Shown here: piece after piece, positions 9,169 to 17,936 of the stretch | Layout of the letters: every line of letters begins with the position of its first letter | Position numbering within the stretch: position 1 is the first letter of the stretch | Source of the DNA: Mucilaginibacter sp. | GTDB taxonomy: Bacteria; Bacteroidota; Bacteroidia; Sphingobacteriales; Sphingobacteriaceae | DNA: 64,000 nt | Assembly: GCA_028288025.1 (NCBI GenBank) | Contig: JAQBOM010000039.1 | Location: 48,051-112,050, forward strand | Direction: 5' to 3' | Notes under the pieces: generated by a model | Told to the model about the DNA's origin: nothing | The model's input: the letters and a program-made list of their open reading frames with translations, nothing else | Database searches by the model: none | Made by a program: the position numbers and the translations under genes

Positions 9169-12100
9169 ATGAAGCGTTTATTACTTTCAACCTTTACCTT
9201 ATTTGTATTTGGTTCTCTCAGTTATGGTCAGCATATTGAATATAAGGGTGTGTACGCACCCTCCGAAATGCTGGTAAAGCCGCCCGAAAAACCTTACCGG
9301 GAGGATATATGCCTAAATGGATCATGGCAATTTATGCCCGTTGAGTTGCCTGCTAATTTCAGGCAGGGAATCAATAACGCGCCAGATTTGCCGGGTATTG
9401 AAGTAAATAATTGGGAAAAAATAAAGATCCGCGTTCCCTCGCCCTGGAACGTGAACAGCTTTGCTGATAACAAAGGGCAGGGAGGAGATTTCAGGGCTTA
9501 TCCGGATTACCCAAAAGAGTGGGAAAACATAAAAATGGGCTGGCTGCAAAAAAAGTTTCCTGTACCGGCAAACTGGCGCGGGAAACATATCGTGCTGCAT
9601 TTTGATGCAGTAGCCGGTGATGCGCAAATTTTGGTTAACGGAAAAGTGGCCGGGCATCATTTTGGGATTTTTTTGCCATTTGATATGGATGTTACCGGGC
9701 TAATACTTCCGGGAAAAGAAAATGAAGTAAGCGTTGGGATACGTAAAGCATCCCTTTTTGATAAAACAGGCCCTTATGGCCGCCGAACGTACCAGGCAGG
9801 CTCGTTTTGGGGGCAGCATATTGCTGGGATCTGGCAGGATGTTTACCTGGAAGCCTTGCCGCAAGTGCACATTACCAATGTTTATATCAAACCATTAGTA
9901 GGAGTAGGTAGACTTGAAGCAGAAGTGACAATTAAAAACGAGGAAGATACAAACGCAGATGTTTCGCTCGACGCTAACGCCTTGCAATGTATAGCAAACA
10001 ATGGAAAATCCATTTCGGCAATGGCTGTGCCAGCCTTTTCGCTCGCTTCGGCCCCTTCGCTCCGTTTTCCGGCACTTAAACTAAATGTACCTGCTCATGG
10101 CGAGATAAAAGTGTTACTGTCGGCCCACGTCAATGGGCAGCTAAAAAATTGGTCACCCAAAGAGCCGAATCTCTACGGATTGATCGTGAACGCAGCTATC
10201 AACGGCAAAACTACAGATAAGAAATACACCCGTTTTGGCTGGAGGGAAATAACGTTCGACGGAAATAAAGTTTTACTAAATGGTAAACCAATTATCCTGA
10301 AAGGCGATTCATGGCATTTTTTGGGCATACCCCAAATGACACGCCGTTACGCGGTTTCGTGGTTTAAAGCTATGCGCGATGCTAACTTGAACGCGGTAAG
10401 GCTTCATGCTCAGCCTTATCCTTCATTTTACCTGGATGTGGCTGATGAGATGGGCATACTGGTGCTCGACGAAACCGCCATTTGGGCAAGCGATGGCGGC
10501 CCGAAACTGAATGACCCCGCATTCTGGCAGGATTCAAGGACGCACGTCTCTGAACTTATTTTAAGGGACCGCAATCATCCATCTATATTAGGTTGGAGTG
10601 TTTCAAATGAAGTTATGCCTATTGTAACCGGTGTGATGCGCAACCCTCCCGGCATGCGTGACACACTCATTAAATACTATGGAATATGGCGCGATATCTG
10701 CCGCAACTTAGATCCTTCGCGGCCATGGATATCGGCCGACGGAGAAGACGACGGCCAGGGACGTTTCCCCGGTTATGTGGTTCATTATGGCGGACCCGCA
10801 GCTATGGACAGGGGTAAAAATAGCGGAAAGCCCTGGGGAGTCGGCGAAGCTGGAAACGCGTATTATGGAACGCCTGAGCAGGTAGCTGAAACCAACGGCG
10901 GCCGCGCCTATGAGTCATTTTTAGGCCGCATGGAAGGTGTTGCGATAGATTCCTATAAAATATTGGTGGCCGAGCGGGAAAGAAATGCGGTTTATCGCAG
11001 TGTATTTAATATGGTGTGGTATGGCCTTAAGCCGCTTCCACTTGGATTAAAAGACACCACAAAAGCACCCACACTTAACGATGGCATTTATTTTACTTCG
11101 TATAAAGAAGGGCAGCCGGGCGTACAGCCGGAACGTTTGGGTCCGTATTGTACAACTTTAAACCCGGGATACGACCCTTCTTTGCCGTTATATGAAACTT
11201 GGCCCCTGTTTGATGCTATACGCGATGCATCGGCCGAAACGTTGGCTGGCATCAATAAATGGATACCCGGTAACGCCGTCGTTTCCGTAGCGCAGCCGGC
11301 AAAAACGGCTGCATCTGTAAAAGTAATTGGCGGGCAGGGCAGCACACTTACCGCGGAACTGACAAGAACAGGCGTGCCCTTTGCGAAACTTGACGTGCAG
11401 GAAGTGCCGGAAATATTGTTTATAGACGGTGTGCATCCGCCGGAGGCGGGTAGCCGTTCATTAATAAATAATGTATTTAACAAAGGCGGTACCGTGATGG
11501 TGTGGGGAGTTGATGAAAATAGCCTGTCTGGCTTAAACCGCTTATTGCCCGCTCTGCTTAAGATCACCTCGATAAAAAGCTCTTCATTATTGCCTGTATC
11601 AAAGGATTCGCTGACATCAGGCATTTCCGTTGCTGATCTTTATTTTTCACAGTTAAGGCCGCCCGAAATTATTACACATGGTCTCTCAGGTCAGCTTGTT
11701 GCGCAAAGTAAGATACTGCTCAAGGCAAATCATACGGATTGGATGAAATGGAACAGTCAGCCGGAGTATGCCAAAACGGCCATGATAGTCCGTTCCGAAA
11801 GGGAAAGCCAGGATCCGGGTGTCGCTTTAATAAAAAAGAAGATTGGCAACGGTACTTTGATCGTTACCACATTGCCGGCCGCGCCCAGGCTTGCAAAGGC
11901 CGAAAAATTGATCCGCCAGGTACTTTCAAATGCAGGCGTACCACTTGATGAGGGGAATGATGCAGGTAAACCGCTGTTAAAGGATGGCACCATTGCAAGG
12001 GAGCTGTATTGCGGCAACTTCCCCATCGATTCCTTAAAGGACGGTGCTGCAAGGACCTTCGTTGATCCTTCGTCCGGCGGGCAAATCCACGCCGGTGCTG

Positions 12101-12519
12101 CAGTGCGGGGAAAAGCTTGGGTACCGGTTTCCAATGAAAACGGGATATTGGACTTATCGGGATTAAAAGCAGATGGCCCAAAGAATAATGCCGTCGCTTA
12201 TTTAAGCTTCTGGGTATCAAGTCCGCGATCTTTGGAAGACCTGCTTACCGAACCCAATATCCCCGTAGTAAATATGGAAGTTGCTGCCAGTAACTCGGTA
12301 CAGGTGTACCTTAATGGGAAAATGATCATTAATAATATCCGCAATGGAAATATAGACAGCGGAAAGGCGAAGGCTGATGCGCTTAAATTGCACCAGGGAT
12401 GGAACCATTTCCTGATCAAGCTTATCCAAACCAACGGAAGATGGCAGTTTTCCGGCCAATTAAATTGTAATCAGCCCGGGTTTTTAACGCAGCTGGTATC
12501 AGCGCTTGAAAAACCGTAG
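9169..12519 (+). CDS. Large secreted glycoside hydrolase family 2 protein
   Basis: 1116-residue protein with a signal peptide (LFVFGSLSYGQH). It has a GH2 sugar-binding jelly roll (LNGSWQF near 45 to about 230), an immunoglobulin-like domain (about 235-355) and a TIM barrel. The acid/base is E481 in WSVSNEV and the nucleophile is probably E560 in GVGEAGNAYYG. A long C-terminal part (about 700-1116) contains what looks like a glutamine-amidotransferase-like fold, with strands such as VPEILFIDGVHPPE and a late beta-sandwich with VYLNGK. This extended architecture is common among Bacteroidota GH2 enzymes acting on complex glycans. The substrate (beta-mannoside, beta-galactoside or beta-glucuronide) cannot be decided. 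It is preceded by its own repeat promoter. Confidence 0.85.
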   Translation: MKRLLLSTFTLFVFGSLSYGQHIEYKGVYAPSEMLVKPPEKPYREDICLNGSWQFMPVELPANFRQGINNAPDLPGIEVNNWEKIKIRVPSPWNVNSFADNKGQGGDFRAYPDYPKEWENIKMGWLQKKFPVPANWRGKHIVLHFDAVAGDAQILVNGKVAGHHFGIFLPFDMDVTGLILPGKENEVSVGIRKASLFDKTGPYGRRTYQAGSFWGQHIAGIWQDVYLEALPQVHITNVYIKPLVGVGRLEAEVTIKNEEDTNADVSLDANALQCIANNGKSISAMAVPAFSLASAPSLRFPALKLNVPAHGEIKVLLSAHVNGQLKNWSPKEPNLYGLIVNAAINGKTTDKKYTRFGWREITFDGNKVLLNGKPIILKGDSWHFLGIPQMTRRYAVSWFKAMRDANLNAVRLHAQPYPSFYLDVADEMGILVLDETAIWASDGGPKLNDPAFWQDSRTHVSELILRDRNHPSILGWSVSNEVMPIVTGVMRNPPGMRDTLIKYYGIWRDICRNLDPSRPWISADGEDDGQGRFPGYVVHYGGPAAMDRGKNSGKPWGVGEAGNAYYGTPEQVAETNGGRAYESFLGRMEGVAIDSYKILVAERERNAVYRSVFNMVWYGLKPLPLGLKDTTKAPTLNDGIYFTSYKEGQPGVQPERLGPYCTTLNPGYDPSLPLYETWPLFDAIRDASAETLAGINKWIPGNAVVSVAQPAKTAASVKVIGGQGSTLTAELTRTGVPFAKLDVQEVPEILFIDGVHPPEAGSRSLINNVFNKGGTVMVWGVDENSLSGLNRLLPALLKITSIKSSSLLPVSKDSLTSGISVADLYFSQLRPPEIITHGLSGQLVAQSKILLKANHTDWMKWNSQPEYAKTAMIVRSERESQDPGVALIKKKIGNGTLIVTTLPAAPRLAKAEKLIRQVLSNAGVPLDEGNDAGKPLLKDGTIARELYCGNFPIDSLKDGAARTFVDPSSGGQIHAGAAVRGKAWVPVSNENGILDLSGLKADGPKNNAVAYLSFWVSSPRSLEDLLTEPNIPVVNMEVAASNSVQVYLNGKMIINNIRNGNIDSGKAKADALKLHQGWNHFLIKLIQTNGRWQFSGQLNCNQPGFLTQLVSALEKP

Positions 12520-12634
12520 CTTTATACTTCTATATAACTTAATAATTTTAGTTGTACGGAGTGTGCATAAGATAAAATGGAGACTGTATCATTTTGTAAG
12601 AGAGATACAACTAATACAAATGCTACAGCAGGTA

Positions 12635-12676
12635 CACTGTGTTCACCGGTACACGTGGATACACCTGAACACACTG
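12635..12676. promoter_or_regulatory. 42-bp imperfect palindrome upstream of sugar isomerase gene
   Basis: In the 241-bp gap between GH2 and the TIM-barrel gene, the arms CACTGTGTTCA (12635 on) and TGAACACACTG (ending 12676) mirror each other around a core containing CACGTG. It has no U-run after it, so it reads as an operator rather than a terminator. No binding protein can be assigned. Confidence 0.45.
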
Positions 12677-12760
12677 ACAAAACAATGTCACCGCCTAAGT
12701 TATTTTTGTCGAAACATAAGGCGTTATTTTTAGACTAATAAGAAACTTAAATCTGTCCTG

Positions 12761-13633
12761 ATGAAAAAATATATACCCCGGCATAAATTCTTTACCTGCA
12801 CGGTTATTATGCTCGTTGCATTTAGTACCCTTAGCGCACAAAATAAAAAGCTATTGTTCCACGGCAGCCCCGGGGTCGTTTCGTACACTTATCGTAATAA
12901 TTTCCAAAAAGATGTGCCCGGTACGCTGGATATAATTAAAAACAATGGTATCACTGATATTGAATTTTCCAATCTCTTTGGAAAAACAGCGGAAGAAATG
13001 CGTCGGCTTATTGATGAAAGAGGGCTTCATTGTTCCTCTTTTGGTGTGGGCTATGACGACCTTGTAAACAAGACTGACGAGGTGGCTAAAAAGGCAAAGA
13101 TATTGGGAGCGCAATATGTGCGGGTTGCCGGCATACCGCATAAAGGCACCTTTACACTTGAAAATGCGCAAATGGCCATTGAAGATTTTAATAAATATGG
13201 GAAAATTTTAAAGGAAAAATATGGGCTTGAATTCATCTATCATAACCATGGATTTGAATTTGAACCCTACCAGCGCGGAACGCTCTATGATTATATCGTT
13301 AAAAATACAGATCGGGAATATGTTAGCTATGAACTGGACGTGCTATGGGCTTTCTTTCCCGGACAAGATCCGGCCGTGCTAATTAAAAAATATGGAAAGA
13401 GGTACAAGGCGTTGCATCTCAAAGATTTGAGACATGGCGTCGCCGGTAACATGTCCGGTGGTACGTCCGGCGAAAACGATGTTGTACTGGGAACCGGGTC
13501 AATCAATATTCCCGAAATAATCCATGCTGCTATTAAAGCAGGTATTCAGCATTATTATATCGAAGACGAAAGCAGTAATTCAATCACACAAGTTCCGGAA
13601 AGTATAAAATATTTAAAGAGCTTAAAAAAATAA
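12761..13633 (+). CDS. Secreted sugar phosphate isomerase/epimerase-like TIM-barrel protein
   Basis: 290-residue protein of the xylose isomerase-like/AP endonuclease 2 superfamily. A signal peptide (VIMLVAFSTLSAQ) places it in the periplasm. Characteristic metal-site blocks are visible: GLEFIYHNHGFEF, then YVSYELDVLW, ALHLKDLRHG, GTGSINIPEII and YYIEDES at the C-terminus. Exported members of this family are common in Bacteroidota and are usually annotated only as sugar phosphate isomerase/epimerase; several relatives act on keto- or modified sugars. Its function here is unknown. It may be cotranscribed with GH2 upstream, but the 241-bp gap with a palindrome suggests separate control. Confidence 0.8.
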   Translation: MKKYIPRHKFFTCTVIMLVAFSTLSAQNKKLLFHGSPGVVSYTYRNNFQKDVPGTLDIIKNNGITDIEFSNLFGKTAEEMRRLIDERGLHCSSFGVGYDDLVNKTDEVAKKAKILGAQYVRVAGIPHKGTFTLENAQMAIEDFNKYGKILKEKYGLEFIYHNHGFEFEPYQRGTLYDYIVKNTDREYVSYELDVLWAFFPGQDPAVLIKKYGKRYKALHLKDLRHGVAGNMSGGTSGENDVVLGTGSINIPEIIHAAIKAGIQHYYIEDESSNSITQVPESIKYLKSLKK

Positions 13634-13658
13634 TGCCGCCAGGCATTCGATATCGAAT
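13632..13658 (+). other. Overlapping inverted repeats after the isomerase gene
   Basis: AATGCC(GCCA)GGCATT at 13632-13647 overlaps the perfect palindrome ATTCGATATCGAAT at 13645-13658, right at the stop codon. There is no clear U-run. It could be a weak terminator or a transcript-end processing signal. Confidence 0.35.
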
Positions 13659-13728
13659 CTAAAATTACGTAGTTATTGTAACGTAAAGAACATGATACAT
13701 TACAGAATTTGCTGTATCAACCACCCTG

Positions 13729-13773
13729 GTTAATGTTTTTTTAGTAACTTATTAATATTAAAAACGTGGTTTG
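13729..13773 (+). promoter_or_regulatory. Triple 11-bp direct-repeat operator and -7 element, GH92 + GH99-like/RICIN unit
   Basis: Repeats start at 13729 (GTTAATGTTTT), 13740 (TTTAGTAACTT) and 13751 (ATTAATATTAA), 11 bp apart. TTTG at 13770-13773 (within GTGGTTTG) starts exactly 19 bp after the third repeat start. The coding start follows at 13828. Confidence 0.75.
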
Positions 13774-13827
13774 TTGCTCATGGTTGAGCCATGACAATAA
13801 TTCTTGCGACCAGTTTTTAATCGAAAT

Positions 13828-16080
13828 ATGAATCTTCTTTATAAAAAAACAATACGCTTTAGCCTGGCCATTGCTATTACTTTTTTAACCGGTATCAGTG
13901 CGAATGCACAGCATCATCCGGGCCGGAATTTAACTTCTTTTGTTGATCCATATATAGGCTCTGGCGGGCATGGGCATGTATTCGTGGGGGCAGGCGTGCC
14001 TTTCGGGGCTGTGCAGCTGGGTCCGGAGAATTTTTATAAAGGTTGGGACTGGTGCTCCGGTTATAATTATGGGGACAGTGTTTTAATCGGGTTCGCGCAT
14101 ACGCATTTAAGCGGTACAGGCATAGGCGATCTGGCAGATATACTCATAATGCCCTACACCGGCCCGGTCAAAACAGACAAGGGACAGGAGAAGATTCCGG
14201 GCAGCGGGTATGCTTCCCATTATTCTCATAAAAATGAGCAGGTAAGGCCCGGTTATTATTCCGTTAAGCTGGATGCTTCGGGCATCGGTGTTGAATTGAC
14301 TGCTACGGAGAGGGTCGGCTTTCATCAGTATCATTTTCCGCAAGGGAAAGAGGCGCACGTTATAATTGACCTGAAAGAAGGAATTAACGACAAAAGCACG
14401 GATACTTATATAAAACAAACCGATCAATACACCATTGAAGGTTATCGGTTTTCAAAGGGCTGGGCAAAAAATCAGTGGCTGTTCTTCGCCATACGGTCAG
14501 CCCGGCCATTGCCCAAATTTAATGTGTATGATGATGATAAACTTTTGGAAGGGAATAGCGGTAAAGGAGCTGCAATAAAGGGGCTGATCAGCTTTGATAA
14601 CCCGCCGGCGACCCTCAAATTAAAAGTCGGTATTTCACCGGTAAGTGCCGCAAATGCACTGGCGAACATAACTGCCGAAATCCCGGGCTGGAATTTCCGG
14701 GAAGTAGCAGAGGCAGCCGATGCAAAATGGAACAAAGAACTATCCAAAATTTCTATCAGCACAAAAAATCTTGCTGATAAACGCATTTTTTATACTTCCC
14801 TTTATCATAGCATGATAGATCCGGCTTTGTTCAATGATCACAATGGTGATTATCGCGGTGTCGATAAGAAGGTATATACCGGCGCGCCTTTTAATAATTA
14901 CACCGTTTTTTCGCTTTGGGATACCTATCGTGCCGAAAACCCGCTGTTTAATCTTATTCAGCCTAAACGAGCAGGTGACATGATCAATACGATGCTGGCT
15001 ATTTACCAGCAACAGGGAAAGTTGCCGATCTGGCATTTGATGGGTAATGAAACAGGCACCATGGTAGGTATAAGCAGCCTGCAGGTTGTTGCCGAAGCGT
15101 ATTTAAAGGGTATTAAGGGTTTTGATATTGATAGGGCATACGACGCGGTAAAAAGTACGGCTATGTCTGATTCTTTAGGTATGATGTACGTGAAGAACTT
15201 TGAGCCGATACCTACCGATAGACAAACCAGGCCGGTGGCCAAAGGCCTTGAGTATGCCGTGAGTGACGGCAGTATCGCCCTTATGGCAAAAAAAATGGGC
15301 AAAACGGTGGATTATAATTATTTCAAAAAACGAAGCGAAAACTACAAGTTGTATTTTGACCCGGCCGACCGGTTTTTTAAAGGCAAATTATCTGATGGCA
15401 ACTGGTCCCCAGGTTTTGGGCCGCTTAAAAGTAAAAACAACTTATACGCCGAAGGAAACGCCTGGCAATACTTGTGGCTGGTACCGCAGGACGTGACGGG
15501 CCTCATCGCGCTGTTAGGTGGAGACAAGTCATTTAACACCAGGCTTGACGACTTTTTTCAGCTTAAATCGACTGAGGAAGATGGTCTACAGGACCTTACG
15601 GGATTAATAGGCCAGTATGCGCACGGAAACGAACCAAGCCATCATGTTTCATACTTATATGCCTACAGTGGCGAACAATGGAAAACCGCTGAAAAGGTAA
15701 GATATATTATGAAAAACTTTTACCTGGATAACCCGGATGGTATTATCGGCAACGAGGATTGCGGGCAAATGTCGGCATGGTATATTTTTTCGTCGCTCGG
15801 TTTTTATCCAGTGTTTCCCGCTTCGGAAGCGTATGTTATTGGCAGCCCTCTATTTGACGAGGCTACCATTAACCTCGATAATGGTAAAAAATTCAAGGTA
15901 GAAGCTGTAAATAACAGTGCTGCAAATATCTTTATACAAAGCCTGTCATTAAATGGGAAAAACTACACAAAAAGTTATATTCTGCACCGGGATATTATGA
16001 ATGGTGGCTTACTCAAAATTGTTATGGGCGGTAAACCCAATTATAAATTTGGCAAGCTACAGGCAAACAGGCCGAAATGA
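13828..16080 (+). CDS. GH92 exo-alpha-mannosidase-family protein
   Basis: 750 residues from the ATG at 13828. The upstream TTG at 13804 would only add eight residues before a good signal peptide (FSLAIAITFLTGISANAQ). The N-terminal beta-sandwich begins VDPYIGSGGHGHVFVGAGVPFGAVQLGP, the canonical GH92 opening. The (alpha/alpha)6 domain carries HGNEPSHH (E602, the expected acid) and GNEDCGQMSAWY (D644 in the expected base motif), followed by SSLGFYPV. GH92 enzymes are calcium-dependent inverting exo-alpha-mannosidases acting on N-glycans, yeast mannan and similar glycans. This is the canonical GH92 of the window; the other two (2814 and 39719) belong to a separate branch with a different N-terminus. 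It is cotranscribed with the GH99-like gene 30 bp downstream. Confidence 0.92.
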   Translation: MNLLYKKTIRFSLAIAITFLTGISANAQHHPGRNLTSFVDPYIGSGGHGHVFVGAGVPFGAVQLGPENFYKGWDWCSGYNYGDSVLIGFAHTHLSGTGIGDLADILIMPYTGPVKTDKGQEKIPGSGYASHYSHKNEQVRPGYYSVKLDASGIGVELTATERVGFHQYHFPQGKEAHVIIDLKEGINDKSTDTYIKQTDQYTIEGYRFSKGWAKNQWLFFAIRSARPLPKFNVYDDDKLLEGNSGKGAAIKGLISFDNPPATLKLKVGISPVSAANALANITAEIPGWNFREVAEAADAKWNKELSKISISTKNLADKRIFYTSLYHSMIDPALFNDHNGDYRGVDKKVYTGAPFNNYTVFSLWDTYRAENPLFNLIQPKRAGDMINTMLAIYQQQGKLPIWHLMGNETGTMVGISSLQVVAEAYLKGIKGFDIDRAYDAVKSTAMSDSLGMMYVKNFEPIPTDRQTRPVAKGLEYAVSDGSIALMAKKMGKTVDYNYFKKRSENYKLYFDPADRFFKGKLSDGNWSPGFGPLKSKNNLYAEGNAWQYLWLVPQDVTGLIALLGGDKSFNTRLDDFFQLKSTEEDGLQDLTGLIGQYAHGNEPSHHVSYLYAYSGEQWKTAEKVRYIMKNFYLDNPDGIIGNEDCGQMSAWYIFSSLGFYPVFPASEAYVIGSPLFDEATINLDNGKKFKVEAVNNSAANIFIQSLSLNGKNYTKSYILHRDIMNGGLLKIVMGGKPNYKFGKLQANRPK

Positions 16081-16110
16081 GTGCGATAATTACTATTAAA
16101 TAAACATATC

Positions 16111-17814
16111 ATGATAGTTAAAGACGAATCTCAAATTAAAAAGTCAAATTCATTTTTGCGGTGGCTGATACCAGCAATAATGCTCATATCTGGCATGGTA
16201 ACGCAGTTAAGTGCGCAAACGGTAGATGCCACAACAATGAACAATAAGGTAATGGCCGGCTACCAGGGTTGGTTCCGCACCCCGGGCGACCGTGGCGGAA
16301 ACAAGGGCTGGGCACATTTGTTTAATTCATCTGTTCCGGGTCCTGCAAAATTGGGGTTTGATACCTGGCCGGACATGAGTGAACTAACTTCTGGCGAAAA
16401 ATACGCCGTTCCGGGGTTCACTTACCCTGACGGAAGCCAGGCTTACTTATACAGCGCACAAAATCCTAAAACGGTATTACGCCACTTCCAATGGATGAAA
16501 ACCTATGGAGTTGATGGCGTATGGCTATCCGAGTTTTGCGGCCATTTTCCGGGTGGGGGCCAGGAGCGCGACAGTACGGCAGTACTTACCATTATGCAGA
16601 ATGTAAGGCGGGCGGCAACGGCTACCGGACGTACCTGGGCATTTATGTGGGATATGAGCGGAATTGGCGTCAAAACAACTAAAGCCATGGTTTACAACAT
16701 TATTGTAAATCAATGGAAAAAAATGGTTGATGATGGTGTTACCGGTGATCCGCGATATATGCACCATGATGGTAAGCCGGTGCTGTTGATATGGGGATTC
16801 TTCCCCGGCCGTCCCGCGTCACAGCCCGATTATATGAACCCGGTGATCGACTTTCTTTTAGCCCCGGGCAAATACCAGGCTACTTTAGTGGGTGGGGTGG
16901 ATAATAACTGGCGCGCAAAAGGCACACCCGAATTTCAGGCTATGCTAATGCGGATGCAGGGTTTGCAGCCCTGGAGTGTGGGCCGCAAGATAAAAGACCC
17001 CATCACCGGTTATTCGGTACAAAACACATCTGAATGGGCGGGCGATATCGAAAAATGTAAGGCGAACAACGTAATATTTATGCCGGTATTTAATTCGGGT
17101 ACCCATATAGCGGGGCTGCCGCCTACGCCCCCAGCCGGGCCAAGTGTGCCCCGCCGTACAGGCAATTATCTTTGGGAACAGTTTGTAGCGGCTTCAAAAA
17201 CCCGAACGATCAACAGCGCATTTGTAGCCATGTTTGATGAGATTAATGAAGGCACACAGATTATGAAGATCGAAACTAAACCGCCTATCCAGGCTCCTTT
17301 CCTTACTTATGATGGTGCGACAAGCGATTATTACCTGCGTTTGGTAGGCATTGGCGCCAAAATGCTGAAAGCTCATATTGCTATTACACCGATTATACCT
17401 ATATCCCCTTTTGATGCCAATAAATGGTACACCATAACAAACAGGACCAGCCAATTGGAGCTCGATGTTCAGGGCAGGCAAGTTGTGCAGGCAGCCGGCG
17501 ATAACAATAGTAACGATTGGCAGTTAATTTATGATGCCGCCGGATATTTTAAAATAAAAAACAGACTAACCGGGAAATTTCTCGGGACCGGCAAATCATC
17601 ATCAGATACCGGCCAGTTGATATTGGCCCGTGATGCAAATGCCGATGATATAAAATGGCATTTGGAATGGGACGGAACAGGTTATTGCCGTATAAAAAGC
17701 AAAACTGGCGGTAAATCTATCAGCAATAACGGATCAGTAACAACGGGTTCTCCAGTTGTGCAGGTAACCGATGCAGATAATGACAATTTGCGCTGGAAAA
17801 TAACAGAACACTAA
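16111..17814 (+). CDS. GH71/99-like enzyme with C-terminal RICIN-type domain
   Basis: 567 residues. The N-terminus is KSNSFLRWLIPAIMLISGMV followed by LSAQ, a signal peptide preceded by a short polar stretch. The catalytic region (about 40-425) starts VMAGYQGWFRTPGDRGG and ends MFDEINEGTQI, placing the two expected GH99-type glutamates at E377 and E380. This motif is the closest of the set to the classical FNEWHEGTQI. Residues about 430-567 form a beta-trefoil (WYTITNRTSQLELDVQG, then repeated DWQLIYD-, IKWHLEWD- and LRWKI-type units), a RICIN-like carbohydrate-binding domain not present in the other GH99-like proteins here. It probably tethers the enzyme to polymeric substrate. It shares an operon with the canonical GH92. 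Confidence 0.85.
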   Translation: MIVKDESQIKKSNSFLRWLIPAIMLISGMVTQLSAQTVDATTMNNKVMAGYQGWFRTPGDRGGNKGWAHLFNSSVPGPAKLGFDTWPDMSELTSGEKYAVPGFTYPDGSQAYLYSAQNPKTVLRHFQWMKTYGVDGVWLSEFCGHFPGGGQERDSTAVLTIMQNVRRAATATGRTWAFMWDMSGIGVKTTKAMVYNIIVNQWKKMVDDGVTGDPRYMHHDGKPVLLIWGFFPGRPASQPDYMNPVIDFLLAPGKYQATLVGGVDNNWRAKGTPEFQAMLMRMQGLQPWSVGRKIKDPITGYSVQNTSEWAGDIEKCKANNVIFMPVFNSGTHIAGLPPTPPAGPSVPRRTGNYLWEQFVAASKTRTINSAFVAMFDEINEGTQIMKIETKPPIQAPFLTYDGATSDYYLRLVGIGAKMLKAHIAITPIIPISPFDANKWYTITNRTSQLELDVQGRQVVQAAGDNNSNDWQLIYDAAGYFKIKNRLTGKFLGTGKSSSDTGQLILARDANADDIKWHLEWDGTGYCRIKSKTGGKSISNNGSVTTGSPVVQVTDADNDNLRWKITEH

Positions 17815-17849
17815 AACTAAGTGAGATAAATATTAAAATCAATACGCTT

Positions 17850-17894
17850 ATTAATTTTTTATTAATCACTAATTAACATGAGTGCGTTTTTTTG
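17850..17894 (+). promoter_or_regulatory. Triple 11-bp direct-repeat operator and -7 element, GH2-esterase-GH95-GH2 operon
   Basis: Repeats start at 17850 (ATTAATTTTTT), 17861 (ATTAATCACTA) and 17872 (ATTAACATGAG), 11 bp apart. TTTG at 17891-17894 begins exactly 19 bp after the third repeat start. CCAATTATTAA, a recurring leader element, follows at 17901. The gene starts at 17937. Confidence 0.78.
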
Positions 17895-17936
17895 CAGCAT
17901 CCAATTATTAATTTTTATAACCTAATTACAAAATCG

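Noticed and set aside
12506..12733. 75-residue reading frame between GH2 and the isomerase gene
   Set aside because: It overlaps the GH2 end, reads as low-quality sequence (many H, R and Y) and covers the palindrome at 12635; no signs of a real protein.
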